The notes beneath the pieces are model-generated. The model was not told the DNA's origin. It did no database searches and saw only the letters and a list, made by a program, of their open reading frames with translations. A program made the translations under genes and the position numbers. Positions 22,947 to 33,986 of a DNA stretch of 64,000 bases are shown here, piece after piece (position 1 is the stretch's first letter; each line of letters begins with the position of its first letter). The DNA comes from Closterium sp. NIES-65 (lineage: Eukaryota; Streptophyta; Zygnematophyceae; Desmidiales; Closteriaceae): the NCBI GenBank assembly GCA_948144175.1, contig CANXME010001433.1, positions 124,001 through 188,000 of the forward strand. Reading direction: 5' to 3'.

Positions 22947-23457
22947 CCGCGCTAACCTCCCACGGCCCCGTAAGGCCCCGCGCTAGCCTCCCACGGCCCC
23001 TTCAGGCCCCGCGCTAGCCTCCCACGGCCCCGTAAGGCCCCGCGCTAGCCTCCCACGGCCCCTTCAGGCCCCGCGCTAGCCTCCCACGGCCCCTTAAGGC
23101 CCCGCGCTAGCCTCCTACGGCCCCGAATGGCCTCGCGCTAGCCCCGACCGGCCCCCGAACGGCCCCCCCACGCTTGCCTCTCACGGCCCCTCCCGCGCTC
23201 GCCCCTCTACGGCCGAGCCGCGCTGCGCGACCCGACCCGAACCGCGCCGCCCTAGCCGAGCCGCGCCGCCCTAGCCGAACCGCGCCGCCCTAGCCGAGCC
23301 GCGCCGTCCTAGCCGAGCCGCGCCCTCCTTACCTGAGCAGCAGCACCAGTACTGAACTGCTACTACTACTGCTACTGCTACTGCTACTGCTACTGCTGCT
23401 GCTACTGCTACTGCTGCTGCTACTGCTACTGCTACTTCTGCTACTTCTACTTCAACT
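22947..23457 (+). repeat. Second copy of D leader (tandem duplication)
   Basis: Repeats 21928-22438 with an offset of 1,019 bases, including the trinucleotide tract. I see no difference between the copies by eye. Confidence 0.9.
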
Positions 23458-26400
23458 ATGGCTAGCCCTCCAGTTCTCTCGTTCGATACTGAGGGCCGCC
23501 CGATTAAGTTTGAGACCTGGCTCGATGATCTTCATCTGTTCCTCCAGCTCACTGCCAGAGAGGATATCTCGCTGTACGATCACGCACTAGGCACAGTCCC
23601 TCCTCCTGCTACTACTGCTGCTGCTACTGCTCGCTCACAGTGGCAGACTCGCGATGCCCACGCCCGCTTTGCTATCCGCAACTCCCTGCCAGTAGACGAG
23701 CGCGAGCACTTTGGCCAGCATCAGACTGCGCAAGCCCTGTACACTGCTGTAGTTGCGCGCTACTCCTCCCCGGCCTCAGCTGCACTAGGCCGCCTATCGC
23801 TTCCCTACCTGTTCCCCGACCTGTCCGCCTTCCAGACAGTCGCTGACCTCATCACTCACCTCCGCACTAGTGATGCCCGCTTCCGTGCAGCCATGCCCGC
23901 TGAGTTTCTTGCCTCCAACCCTCCCCCGCTCTGGCTCACTCTCTACCACCTAGTCACCCGCCTCCCTGACACTCTGCGTACAGTCAGGGACCACTTCCTA
24001 GCTCGCTGCCCCACTGAGCTCACCATTACCGCCCTAGAGAAGGAACTACTTGCAGCTGAGAAGAGTATTGTAGCTGTAGGTACCTCTCGTGGCGACCCCC
24101 GCACCCCTTTCTTCGAGGGGTGTTCCCCCTCCCCCCTGCTCCCCTCTGTCGCCTCTGCTGCTGCTGTCGACCTCCTTGGTGCTGAGCAGGTCGGCTCTGC
24201 GTCCGCTCCTAGCGGGCGTCGCAGCGGCAGGGGCAGAGGAGGCAAGGGCGGTGGGGGTGACGGCGGGGGAGGCGGTGGTGGGGGTGGTGGCGACGGTGGG
24301 GGTGGTGGCGGGGCTGGAGGGGCTAGTGGCAGCGGTGGGGGTGGTGGAGGCAGCGGCGGCGGCGGTGGCCGGGGTGGGGGCGGTGGTGGTGGCGGCAGTG
24401 GACGTGGAGGCGGCAGGGGCGGTGGTGGTCGTGGTGGAGGCGGCGGTGGTGGTCGTGGAGGCTCTGGCACTGGCCAGAGCGCGCAGCACCCTCAGTCCTC
24501 CCAGGAGCTTCGTGAGTGGTACTTACAGCACGGGGGTGGGGGGGGTAGCCTTAGCTGCACGTACGTCATCCGCACTGGTCGCCGCAAGGGACAGACGTGC
24601 GGGAGGGCGCACACTGCGCAGCGCTGCTTCTCTCGCCTAGATGACGCGTGGCGTGCTCAGTTTCCTGACGCTCCTGAGCTCCCTCAGTGGGCTGATCTCC
24701 TCAAGAAGGATATCGATATCTATGCTCTTGATTTTGATGTTATTCTCAAAGCCATGTATGCATTGACTATTAGTGGAGAGGAGGACCAGTACCTGTGTGT
24801 TCCGCCTGACCCAGGCATCCGCACGAGTGAGGCTGCCGCCCTAGGTGCTTGCGTGTCTGCTGCCCCAGGTGCTAGTGCGGCTACTGCTCTAGGTGCTTGT
24901 GTGTCCGCCACCCCAGGTACTACTGAGTCCACTGAGGCACTGCACACCTTCACTCTAGACTCAGGCGCTTCGCGCTGTTTCTTTTGTGACCGCACTGCTC
25001 TTGAGCCCCTTGCTCGACCAGTCGCTGTCTCGCTCGCTGACCCCTCTGGGGGTCCGGTCATTGCGACCTCCTCCACTGTCCTTCCTTGTCCTGCTGTCCC
25101 GTCGGGCACACTGTCAGGTCTCCACCTCCCCTCGTTCTCTACGAACTTGGTGGCGGGTTGTGCGCTCCAGGACGGGGGTGTTCACCAGTTCACCCCTGCC
25201 TACGAGCGCGTGACACACTGCACGTGTGCTCGGACGGGCCGTCACCTGGCTACCTTCACTCGGCAGCCGGGGTCGGACCTGTACACACTGACCACTGAGT
25301 CCCCTCAGGTAGCGGCGTCTGCGTCTGCGTCTGCGTCAGGTCAGCTGTCTGCCCCCTGCTCGTGTCGCTCTCTAGCGCACAAGACTGTCCTCTGGCACCA
25401 CCGACTTGGTCACCCGTCAGTGCAGCGCCTTCGGGGCATGCACTCCCGGTACCTTGTCTCTGGTCTTCCTCGGGTACTTCCTCCCCTCCCACCCTCCCTT
25501 GCTCCTCCTTGTCTTCCCTGTGTCGATGGGCGGCAGCGCGCTGCCCCTCACTCCTCCTCGTTCCCCTCGACGACTGCTCCTTTGCAGACGCTCCACATGG
25601 ACGTGTGGGGCCCAGCCCGCGTCCGTGGTCAAAGCCAGGAGAGGTACTTCTTGATCGTCGTTGACGACTACTCGCGCTACACCACGGTCTTCCCCTTACG
25701 CACCAAGGGTTAAGTCCCTGATGTCGTGATCCCTTGGATCAGCAGAGCACGTCTTCAGCTGCGAGAGCGTTTTCGCTCGGAGTTTCCTGTCCTGCGCTTG
25801 CACTCTGACAGAGGTGGCGAGTTCTCCTCCGACCTCTTGGCAGCCTACTGTGCCGAGCACGGCATTCGCCAGTCGTTCACGCTTCCGGCCTCTCCACAGC
25901 AGAATGGGGTTGCTGAGCGCCGCATTGGCTTGGTCATGGAGGTCGCTCGTACCTCCTTAGTCCACGCGGCTGCCCCCCACTTTCTGTGGCCGTTTGCGGT
26001 CCGGTACGCTGCGCATCAGCTCAACCTCTGGCCCCGTGTCTCCGCTCCGGAGACCTCGCCCACACTGCTGTGGACGGGGGAGGTTGGCGATGCGTCACGC
26101 TTCCGTGTCTGGGGATCCCGAGCTTTTGTTCGCGACACGTCTGCAGACAAGCTCTCCTCCCGCACTGCTCCCTGTGTCTTTCTTGGCTTTGTCCCGGATG
26201 CGTCTGGCTGGCAGTTTTACCACCCCGCCTCGCACCGCGTCTTCCCCTCTCAGGACGTTACTTTTGACGAGTCCGTGCCCTTCTACCGCCTCTTCCCCTA
26301 CCGCACTGCCCCGCTCCCTCCCCCGCCTCTCTTCCTCGCGCCAGGTGCTGCAGTGGTAGACCCCCTTCCCCCTCAGGGTGCCGCTCCCTCAGGTGTCTCT

Positions 26401-29400
26401 CAGGTAGACCCAGTTGAGCCTGCCGAGGTAGCTGTCGACTCGCGTCCTGCTAGAGGTGCTGAGCCTGAGCGTGCAGAGCCTGAGCGTGCGGAGCCTGAGC
26501 GGGTGGAGCCTGGGGGTGCTGAGTCTGGGGGTGCTGAGTCTGGGGGTGCTGAGACTGGGGGTGCTGAGCCTGGGGGTGCTGGGTCTGGGGGTACTGAGCC
26601 TGGCGTTGCTGAGTCTGGGGGTGCTGAGCCTGGTGGTGTTGCAGTTGACTGTGAGGCGCCTGGAGGACCTCCCTCTTCGCAGCAGCTACGTGAGTGGTAC
26701 TCACGGTACTGCAGCCTCCGGCGGGGTGCGTCTCGGGCTCGTGGTGCTACTGGAGTTGGTACTCGTGTTTCCCCACCACGGCGGGAGCCCTCTTCCCCAC
26801 AGCTTCGAGAGTGGTACGCTCGGCACATCAGTCTCCGGAGTGGAACTGCTGGTGCTGGGGTCCCCGGAGTTGACGCTGCTGCGGGTGCTGCGGACCCTGG
26901 TGCTGGAGGTGCTGCTGCTACTGGCGGTGCTGCTGGAGGTGCTGCTCGTACTGAGGACCCGGGCGTTGGAGCTGCTGCGGGTGCTGCGGACCCTGCTGCT
27001 GGAGGTGCTGCTGCTGCTGGAGGTGCTGCTGGTGCTGCTGGAGGTGCTGCTGCTGCCGCTGGAGTGGAGGACCCGGAGGGTGGAGCTTCTGCTGGTGCTG
27101 AGGACCCTGCCGCTGGTGTCTCTGCTGGTTCGGGAGTTGCTGCACGGCCACGGCCGTACTTCGTTCCGCTCCTTCAGCAGGTCCTTGGTCAGACTCCTCC
27201 TCCTTGTCCTCCTCTCGCCTTAGAGTGTCCGCCGTCTGTCCAGTCACAGCCACAGTTACCGCCTGCCTCCCCACTCCCTGTGCCTACTCCTTACACTGGT
27301 CCGTCTGGAGGTCTTGCTGAGAGACGTGAGCCTGCGTCACGTCCTGTGTCACCTGCGTCACCTGCGTCTCGTCGAGCGTCGCCTGTTCGTGCTGCTACCA
27401 CTGGTAGTCGTGTCCAGCGTCAGCGTCCTCCTGCTCTCCCAGGCACTCACCAGATGGCGCTTCGTCAGTCCACTGCTCCGCAGCGTGTCGCTCTCCCGTC
27501 GCCTCCTGCGTCCTCTCTTCTTGCTCTTGCTGACCCGGAGTCAGACACCCTTCACGCTGCCAGTCCTACTGTCACACGTCTCCTAGCTACAGTTGTCACT
27601 GACCCTTCCTTTGAGTCCGCTACTGCGTCTGCCTTAGTCACTGAGCTTGTCGACTTTGCAGCTACGTGTCGTCTAGACTACGCTGCGAGTCTTGTTACTG
27701 AGTCTGAGTCTGTCTGTCCTCCGTCCGTCGGGGGTGAGTGTGCTCTTGGCACGGACGTTCTTGAGGACAGGCAGGAGGAGTTTGGTTGCCTTGCCGCTGC
27801 TTTGCCCCATCTCGTGTCCATGCTTGTTGCCCCTGAGGGAGACCCGGATGCACCAGACATCCCGACCCCACGCTCTTACGCAGAGGCGATGGCCGGTACC
27901 TACTCCTCTCAGTGACAGTCAGCCATGGACACAGAGATGGCTTCTTGGAAGTCCACTGGCACCTACGTCGACGAGGTTCCCCCACCTGGGGCGAACATCG
28001 TCAGTGGCATGTGGATTTTCAGGGTGAAGCGGCCGCCGGGCTCTCCGCCTGTCTTCAAGGCGCGTTACGTTGCACGAGGCTTCAGTCAGCGAGAGGGAGT
28101 TGACTTCTTCCAGACCTTCTCCCCGACCCCGAAGATGACCACTCTTCGGGTTCTGCTACACGTCGCCGCTCAGCGTGACTACGAGCTCCACTCTCTTGAC
28201 TTCAGCACAGCTTTCTTGCAGGGCAGCCTGCACGAGGAGATCTGGCTGCGCCGCCCACCTGGCTTCACTGGGTCGTTCCCTCCTGGTACCCAGTGGAGCC
28301 TCCGGCGGCCAGTCTACGGTCTCCGCCAGGTGCCACGTGAGTGGCACGACACACTGAGGACTACACTTGCGGCTCTTGGGTTTGCTCCTTCTACTGCTGA
28401 CCCTTCGCTGTTTCTACGCACCGACCCCTCACTGCCGCCGTTCTACATCCTCGTGTACGTCGACGACTTGGTCTTTGCCACTTCTGACACAGCTGGTCTC
28501 GCTCACGTGAAGTCCGAGCTGCAGAAGAGACACACGTGCACAGACCTGGGTGTTTTGACAAGCTATCTTGGCTTGCGGATCACCCGGGACAGAGCACGGC
28601 GCACCATCACCTTGACTCAGTCACACATGGTGCAGCAGGTCCTTCAGCGCTTCGGCTTCACGTACTCCTCGCCTCAGTCCACTCCTCTGCCTACGGGACA
28701 CTCGCTCTCAGCTCTGCCTTCGGATGAGTCCGTAGAGCCGAGTGGTCCGTATCCAGAGCTTGTGGGCTGCCTCATGTACCTGATGACCTGCACCCGACCT
28801 GACCTTGCATACCCTCTCAGCATCTTAGCACGCTATGTCGCTCCCGGCCGTCACCGGAAGGAGCACATGGATGCAGCTAAGAGGGTGTTGCGCTACTTGT
28901 GCAGTACGTCAGGCATGGGGCTAGTGCTTGGAGGGCAAGACCGGCCTGTTCTCACTGGGCACTCAGACGCTTCTTGGGCAGACGACCAGGCTACTCAGCG
29001 GTTGTCTCAGGGTTACACCTTCAGTCTTGGCTCTGGCTCTGTCTCTTGGCGTTCTACCCGTTCTTCTTCTGTTCTCAGCTCCAGCTGTGAGGCTGAGATC
29101 TACGCCACGGCCATGGCTGCCCAGGAGCTTCGCTGGCTCACCTACCTGCTGACTGACCTTGGAGAGCAGCCTCGTTCTCCTCCAGTGCTGTACGTCGACA
29201 ACAAGGCAACCATAGCCTTGTGTCAGGAGCACACACTGGAGCACAGGACGAAGCACATTGCTCTGCGTTACTTCCTAGCTCGAGAGCTACAGCAGCGTGG
29301 TCAGCTTCTTCTGCGTTACGTGGCCACTGAGGCCAACACTGCTGATGTGTTCACCAAGGCGCTTCCGCCTGCTGACCATCAGCGTTTTTGCACTCTTCTA

Positions 29401-29439
29401 GGCCTTGTGCCGACTGTTCCTCACTTGCTTACTTCTTGA
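23458..29439 (+). pseudogene. Element D gag-pol, near-intact with two stops
   Basis: ATG at 23458 (MASPPVLSFDTEG), one frame to TGA at 29437-29439, about 1,993 codons. Order: capsid-like gag, Gly-rich run (about 24220-24470), QELREWY, Cys/His cluster CTYVIRTG...CGRAHTAQRC, protease LDSGASRCFF (Asp about residue 501), HHRLGHPS and CLPC, integrase DVWGP, SDRGGEF, NGVAERR, linker with PERAE and GGAES repeats and two more LREWY motifs, RT with intact YVDD (28456-28467), RNase H. Only two breaks: TAA at 25711-25713 where relatives have Glu (TKGEVPDV), and TGA at 27913-27915 replacing Trp in SSQWQSAMD. Confidence 0.93.
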
Positions 29440-29650
29440 CTTTGGCTGTACTGTGATCATTATATATATATACCTACATGTTTGCCCTTGCTAGGTTGTG
29501 ATCATTGTACCTCTTGCTCTATTATAAAACTGCATGTGAACTGGTCTTGTGACCACTTTCTTGTGCTCGGAATTTGTGTGGAATCCTCGAGATCCACCCT
29601 GAGCTTGTTTGCCTTGCTTTGCCTTGACTGGTCTTGTGACCCCTAGGTCT
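29440..29650 (+). other. 3' UTR of D
   Basis: AT-richer stretch with a TATATATATATA run (29461-29472), then the GACTGGTCTTGTGACC block shared by the 3' UTRs of A2, B, C, E and G. Confidence 0.6.
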
Positions 29651-29672
29651 CCCCACTTTGCCTATGGGGGTG
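29651..29672 (+). other. Polypurine tract hairpin of D
   Basis: CCCCA (29651-29655) pairs with TGGGG (29665-29669); TATGGGGGTG directly precedes the 3' LTR. Confidence 0.7.
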
Positions 29673-29803
29673 TGTCAAACATTATATGTTTGTGTGGTTC
29701 TAGGCTGTAGTGGGTCACACCATAGGGGGTACACCAGATTAGGGTTTCATATTTGTACTGTTGTTCCTGCTAGTCACTCCCATTCCTGTTTCTAATTCTG
29801 ACA
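29673..29803 (+). repeat. 3' LTR of D (131 bp)
   Basis: Matches the 5' LTR at 130 of 131 bases and is followed by the target duplication TGTCG. Confidence 0.95.
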
Positions 29804-31736
29804 TGTCGCTGAGTCTGAGTCTGTCTGTCCTCCGTCCGTCGGGGTTGAGTGTGCCCTTGGCACGGACGTCCTTGAGGACAGGCAGGAGGAGTTCCAGTGC
29901 TTGGCCGCTGCTTCACCTCATCTCGTGTCCGTACTGCTTACCCCTGAGGGAGACCCGGATGCACTTGACATCCCGACTCCGCGCTCTTACGCGGAGGCGA
30001 TAGAGGGTCCCTACTCTTCTCAGTGGCAGGCAGCTATGGATGCAGAGATGGCTTCCTGGAAGTCCACAGGCACCTATGTTGACGCTGTCCCCCCTCCTGG
30101 GGCGAACATCGTCAGTGGCATGTGGATCCTCAGGGTGAAGCGGCCGCCGGGTTCTCCACCTGTCTTCAAGGCGCGTTACGTGGCTCGTGGCTTCAGTCAG
30201 CGGCAGGGAGTTGACTACTTTCAGACCTTCTCTCCCACCCCAAAGATGACCACTCTTCGGGTACTGCTGCACGTTGCTGCTCACCGTGACTACGAGCTGC
30301 ACTCTCTCGACTTCAGCACAGCTTTCTTGCAGGGCAGCCTGCACGAGGAGATCTGGCTGCGCCGCCCACCTGGCTTCACTGGGTCTTTCCCTCCTGGTAC
30401 CCAGTGGAGTCACCGCCGTCCAGTTTACGGTCTCCGCCAGGCGCCACGTGAGTGGCACGACACACTGAGGACTACGCTTGCGGCTCTTGGGTTTGCTCCT
30501 TCTACTGCCGACCCGTCGCTGTTTCTGCGCACCGACACTTCTCTGCGTTGTTCTACATCCTCGTGTACGTCGACGACTTGGTCTTTGCCAGAGTTGACAC
30601 TGCTGGACTCGCCTACGTGAAGTCCGAGCTGCAGAAGAGACACACGTGCACAGGCCTGGGTGAACTGCGTAGCTACCTTGGCTTGCAGATCACCCGGGAC
30701 AGAGCACGCCGCACCATTACCCTGACTCAGTCACACATGGTGCAGCAGGTCCTTCAGCGCTTCGGCTTCACGTACTCCTCGCCTCAGGCCACTCCTCTGC
30801 CTACTCGCCACTCGCTCTCAGCTCTGCCTTCGGATGAGTCCGTAGAGTCGAGTGGCCCGTATCCAGAACTTGTTGGCTGCCTCATGTACCTGATGACCTG
30901 CACACGACCTGACCTTGCATACCCTCTTAGCATTCTCGCACGGTATGTTGCTCCTAGGAGACACCGACCAGAGCACATGGCTGCAGCGAAGAGGGTGTTG
31001 CGCTACTTGTGCAGTACGTCGGGCATGGGGCTAGTGCTTGGAGGGCGGAGTCCAGTAGTCCTCACTGGTCACACGGACGCTTCTTGGGCTGACGACCAGG
31101 CTACGCAGCGGTCGTCACAGGGTTACACCTTCAGCCTTGGTTCCGGCTCTGTTTCGTGGCGGGCTACCCGCTCGTCTTCTGTTCTCGGCTCCAGTTGTGA
31201 GGCTGAGATCTACGCCGGGGCCATGGCTGCACAGGAGCTTCGCTGGCTCACCTACCTGCTGACCGACCTTGGAGAGTCGCCTTGTTCTCCTCCAGTCCTA
31301 TACGTAGACAACAAGGCCATGCTGGCCTTGTGTCGAGAACAGAGATTGGAGCACAGAACAAAGCACATTGCTCTTCGCTACTTCCTTGCTTGTGAGCTAC
31401 AGCAGCGTGGTCAGTTGCGGCTTGCGTACGTGGCCTCTGAGGCCAACACTGCCGATGTCTTCACCAAGGCACTTGCGCCTTGTGATCATCAGCGCTTCTG
31501 CACGCAGCTGGGTCTTGTGCCTGTCTTGCCTCACTTGCTCACCTCTTGACCTTGCTTGTATTGTTGCATATATATACACGTGCTCTTGCTTGTCTAGTCC
31601 TTTATATATATGTACTCTTGCATGTGAACTGGCCTTGTGGCCTTGAACTTGTGGTCAGAATGTGTGGTGACTTTGTGATCCACCCTGAGCTTGCTTTGCT
31701 TTGCTTTGCTTGACTGGTCTTGTGACCCCTTGTTCT

Positions 31737-31759
31737 CCCCCACTTTGCCTATGGGGGTG
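31737..31759 (+). other. Polypurine tract hairpin of C
   Basis: CCCCCA (31737-31742), loop CTTTGCCTA, TGGGGG (31752-31757), then TG and the LTR. Confidence 0.7.
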
Positions 31760-31890
31760 TGTCAGAACATATAGCTTGTGCTTATTGTGTAGGCTATAGT
31801 GGGGTAGCCCATAAGGGGTACAACCCAATTAGGGTTAGTACTTGTACTTAGTTCATTCATAGTTCATTCATTCTCGTTTCAATTCTGTCA
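31760..31890 (+). repeat. 3' LTR of C (131 bp)
   Basis: Two differences from the 5' LTR; followed by the target duplication CAAAT and the rest of the interrupted satellite monomer. Confidence 0.95.
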
Positions 31891-32719
31891 CAAATATGCG
31901 CCCCGTGTTGCGTAGTTTTGCTAACGAGGTCAAACTAGTTCATATGGCTAGGTAATAGGATGTAGTAGAGGACTGTGTGAAGAAATAGTGGTAAAAAAGG
32001 CATTTAGACGTTGGCGCAGTGACATCTTGCGCAAAGGCCTATCCTTGCACAGATTCGGGCCAGCGAACGCACAAACATGCGCCATGTGCTGCGTAGTTGT
32101 GCAACCGACCTCAAACCAGTTCCAATAGCTAAGGAATAGGATGTAGTAGGGAACTGTGTGAAAAAATAGTGCTAAAAAAGGCATTTAGACATTGGCGCAG
32201 TGACATGTTGTGCACAGGCCTATCCTTGCACAGTTTCAGGCGAGCAAACGCACAAACATGCGCCACGTGCTGCGTAGTTGTGGTAACAAGGTCAAACCAG
32301 TTCATATGGCTAGGAAATAGGATGTAGTAGAGAACTGAGAAGAAATAGTGCTAAAAAAGGCACTTAGACGTCGGCGTAGTGACATGTTGCGCACGGGCCT
32401 ATCCTTGCACAGATTCGGGCCAGCGAACGCACAAACATGCGCCACGTGCTGCGTAGTTGTGCTAACGAGGTCAAAATAGTTCGTATGGCTAGGTAATAGG
32501 ATGTAGTAGAGAGCTGTGTGAACAAATAGTGCTAAAAAAGGCATTTAGACGTCGGCGCAGTGACATGTTGCGCACGGGCCTATCCTTGCACAGATTCGGG
32601 CCAGGGAAGGCACAAACATGCGCCACGTGCTGCGTAGTTCTGCTAACGAGGTCAAACGAGTTCCTATGGCTAGGTAATAGGATGTAGTAGAGAATTGTGT
32701 GAAGAAATAGTGCTGAAAA
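31891..32719 (+). repeat. ~180-bp tandem satellite, right part
   Basis: Completes the monomer cut by C, then monomers starting at about 32013, 32194, 32373 and 32554 (spacing 179-181 bp). The last is cut at 32719 by element F. With the left part, about six monomers remain, mutually similar but not identical. Confidence 0.88.
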
Positions 32720-32844
32720 TGTCGGATATATATGACATAGTGTTTGTAGGCTCTAGTGGGGTAGACACTAAGGGGTACAGGTTTCTAGGGTTTCATATTT
32801 GTATCACACACTTTCCTAGTTCAATCATTCCTCGTTATTTTACA
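32720..32844 (+). repeat. 5' LTR of F (125 bp)
   Basis: TGTCGGATATATATGAC to TTATTTTACA. Shortest LTR in the window. It keeps the CTCTAGTGGGGTA and CTAGGGTTTCATA blocks of the lineage. Confidence 0.88.
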
Positions 32845-32890
32845 TGGTATAGAGCAGGTTCCCTAGGGGGAACGTTTCCTAGGGCCCACC
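32845..32890 (+). other. Primer binding site and adjacent hairpin of F
   Basis: TGGTATAGAGCAGG, hairpin GTTCCC (32858-32863) / GGGAAC (32868-32873), GGGCCCACC at 32882-32890. Confidence 0.8.
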
Positions 32891-33640
32891 ACTAAAACGA
32901 CTTTTTTTTCCTTACCTGCCTGCAGCGCGCTTCGCGCCTGCCCTAGTCGCGCCTCGTGCGCCTGCCCTCCCGTCGCGTCCCCTGCCCTTAGTGGCCCGTC
33001 GCGCCCTCTTAAGGCCCCTTTGCGGCCCCTCTCACGGCCCTTCGCGGCCCCTTCGCAGCCCTTTGTGGCCCCTCTCACGGCCCTTCGCGGCCCCTTCGCA
33101 GCCCCTCGCGGCCCCTTCGCAGCCCCTTCGCGGCCCCTCGCGGCCCCCTCTCGGCCCTTTCGCTGCCCTTCGCGACCCCTTCACGGCCCCTTCGCCGCCC
33201 CTCGCGGCCCCTCGCGGCCCCTTCTCGGCCCCTTTGCCGCCCTTTGCGGCCCCTTCACGGCCCCGTCGCCGCCCTTCGCGGCCCCTCGCGGCCCCTTCTC
33301 GGCCCCTTCGCCGCCCTTCGCGGCCCCTTCGCGGCCCCTCCGCGGCCTCTCCGCGGCCCTTCGCGGCCCTTCACGGCCCCTTCGCCGCCTTCGCGGCTCC
33401 TTCACGGCCCCTCCGCGGCCCCTTCGCGGCTCGTCACGGCCCCTTAGCGGCCCCTCCCCGGCTCTTCACAGCCCTGCCGCCCCGTCGTCGCCGCCCCAGC
33501 AGCAGCTGCCGTCGCGCCTGCTGCCGCTGCTGCTTCCTCCACGGCGGGTCGCCGCCGCCGCTGCTGCCGTGACAGCCGCCGCCGCTCCTGCCGTGACATC
33601 CGCCGCCGCCGTACCGGCCCTACCCTGCAGCCGAGGCGTG
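32891..33640 (+). repeat. Leader of F: GGCCCCTTCGC repeats
   Basis: Units of 12-18 bp of the form CTTCGCGGCCCCT (about 33000-33470), then CCGCCGC-rich sequence up to the insertion point of E. The last part of the leader lies at 41165-41334. Confidence 0.82.
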
Positions 33641-33772
33641 TGAGAAGAAGTGAACGAGAATGAGATGACTATGAACGAAGTGAGTACAAATAGGAAACCC
33701 TAATTGGGTTGTACCCCCTATGGGATACCCCACTATAGCCTACACAAATAAGTAAGCTATAATGTTCTGACA
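33641..33772 (-). repeat. 3' LTR of E (132 bp)
   Basis: On the minus strand TGTCAGAACATTATAGC to CACTTCTTCTCA; includes GAAACCCTAATTGGG on the plus strand. Confidence 0.95.
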
Positions 33773-33796
33773 CACCCCCATAGGCAAAGTGGGGCA
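33773..33796 (-). other. Polypurine tract hairpin of E
   Basis: CCCCCA (33775-33780) and TGGGG (33790-33794) on the plus strand; the G-rich minus-strand arm precedes the LTR. Confidence 0.7.
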
Positions 33797-33986
33797 GAAC
33801 AAGGGGTCACAAGACCAGTCAAGCAAAGCAAAGCAAAGCTCAGGGTGGATCACAAAGTCACCACACATTCCGAGCACAAGTTCAAAGGCCAGAATGCCAG
33901 TTCACATGCAAGATCATATATATAGAGATATACAAGAGTCAAGTAAGCAAGAGCAAGAGTATATATAGGTGAAGGTACAAGTAAGG

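Larger units (their letters stand above)
21498..29803 (+). mobile_element. Element D: copia retrotransposon nested in C
   Basis: Flanked by 131-bp LTRs and a perfect target duplication TGTCG (21493-21497 and 29804-29808), inserted in the linker-RT region of C. The LTRs differ at one base (TTTCTCATT against TTTCTAATT), so it is younger than C. Length is 8.3 kb because 1,019 bp of leader and gag is tandemly repeated; without this it would be about 7.3 kb. Confidence 0.96.
17228..31549 (+). pseudogene. Element C gag-pol, split by element D and broken
   Basis: ATG at 17228 (MATRSVLTFDAEG). The coding parts are 17228-21497 and 29809-31549. Order: capsid-like gag, Gly-rich run (about 18020-18270), LREWY and Cys/His cluster, protease LDSGASRSFF, HHRLGHPS and CVPC, integrase with SDRGGEF and NGIAERR, a long GGAEP-type linker (20340-20620), then, after element D, RT with YVDD and RNase H, ending in TGA. 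Stops: CAG-to-TAG at 18311-18313, CAG-to-TAG at 21008-21010, GAG-to-TAG at 21443-21445. A 1-bp deletion near 30548 (CTGCGTTG for CTGCCGCCG) shifts the frame just before FYILVYVDD. The separated halves therefore could not give one protein even without element D. Confidence 0.93.
16170..31890 (+). mobile_element. Element C: copia LTR retrotransposon, carries element D
   Basis: Bounded by 131-bp LTRs and a perfect 5-bp target duplication CAAAT (16165-16169 and 31891-31895). It was inserted in a satellite monomer, which reads on continuously when the element is removed. Without the nested element D and its duplicated TGTCG the element is about 7.4 kb. The two LTRs differ at two bases (CGGTTC against TAGTTC), so insertion was recent. 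Contents: primer site, GC-rich leader, a broken gag-pol frame and a 3' UTR with polypurine tract. Confidence 0.95.
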
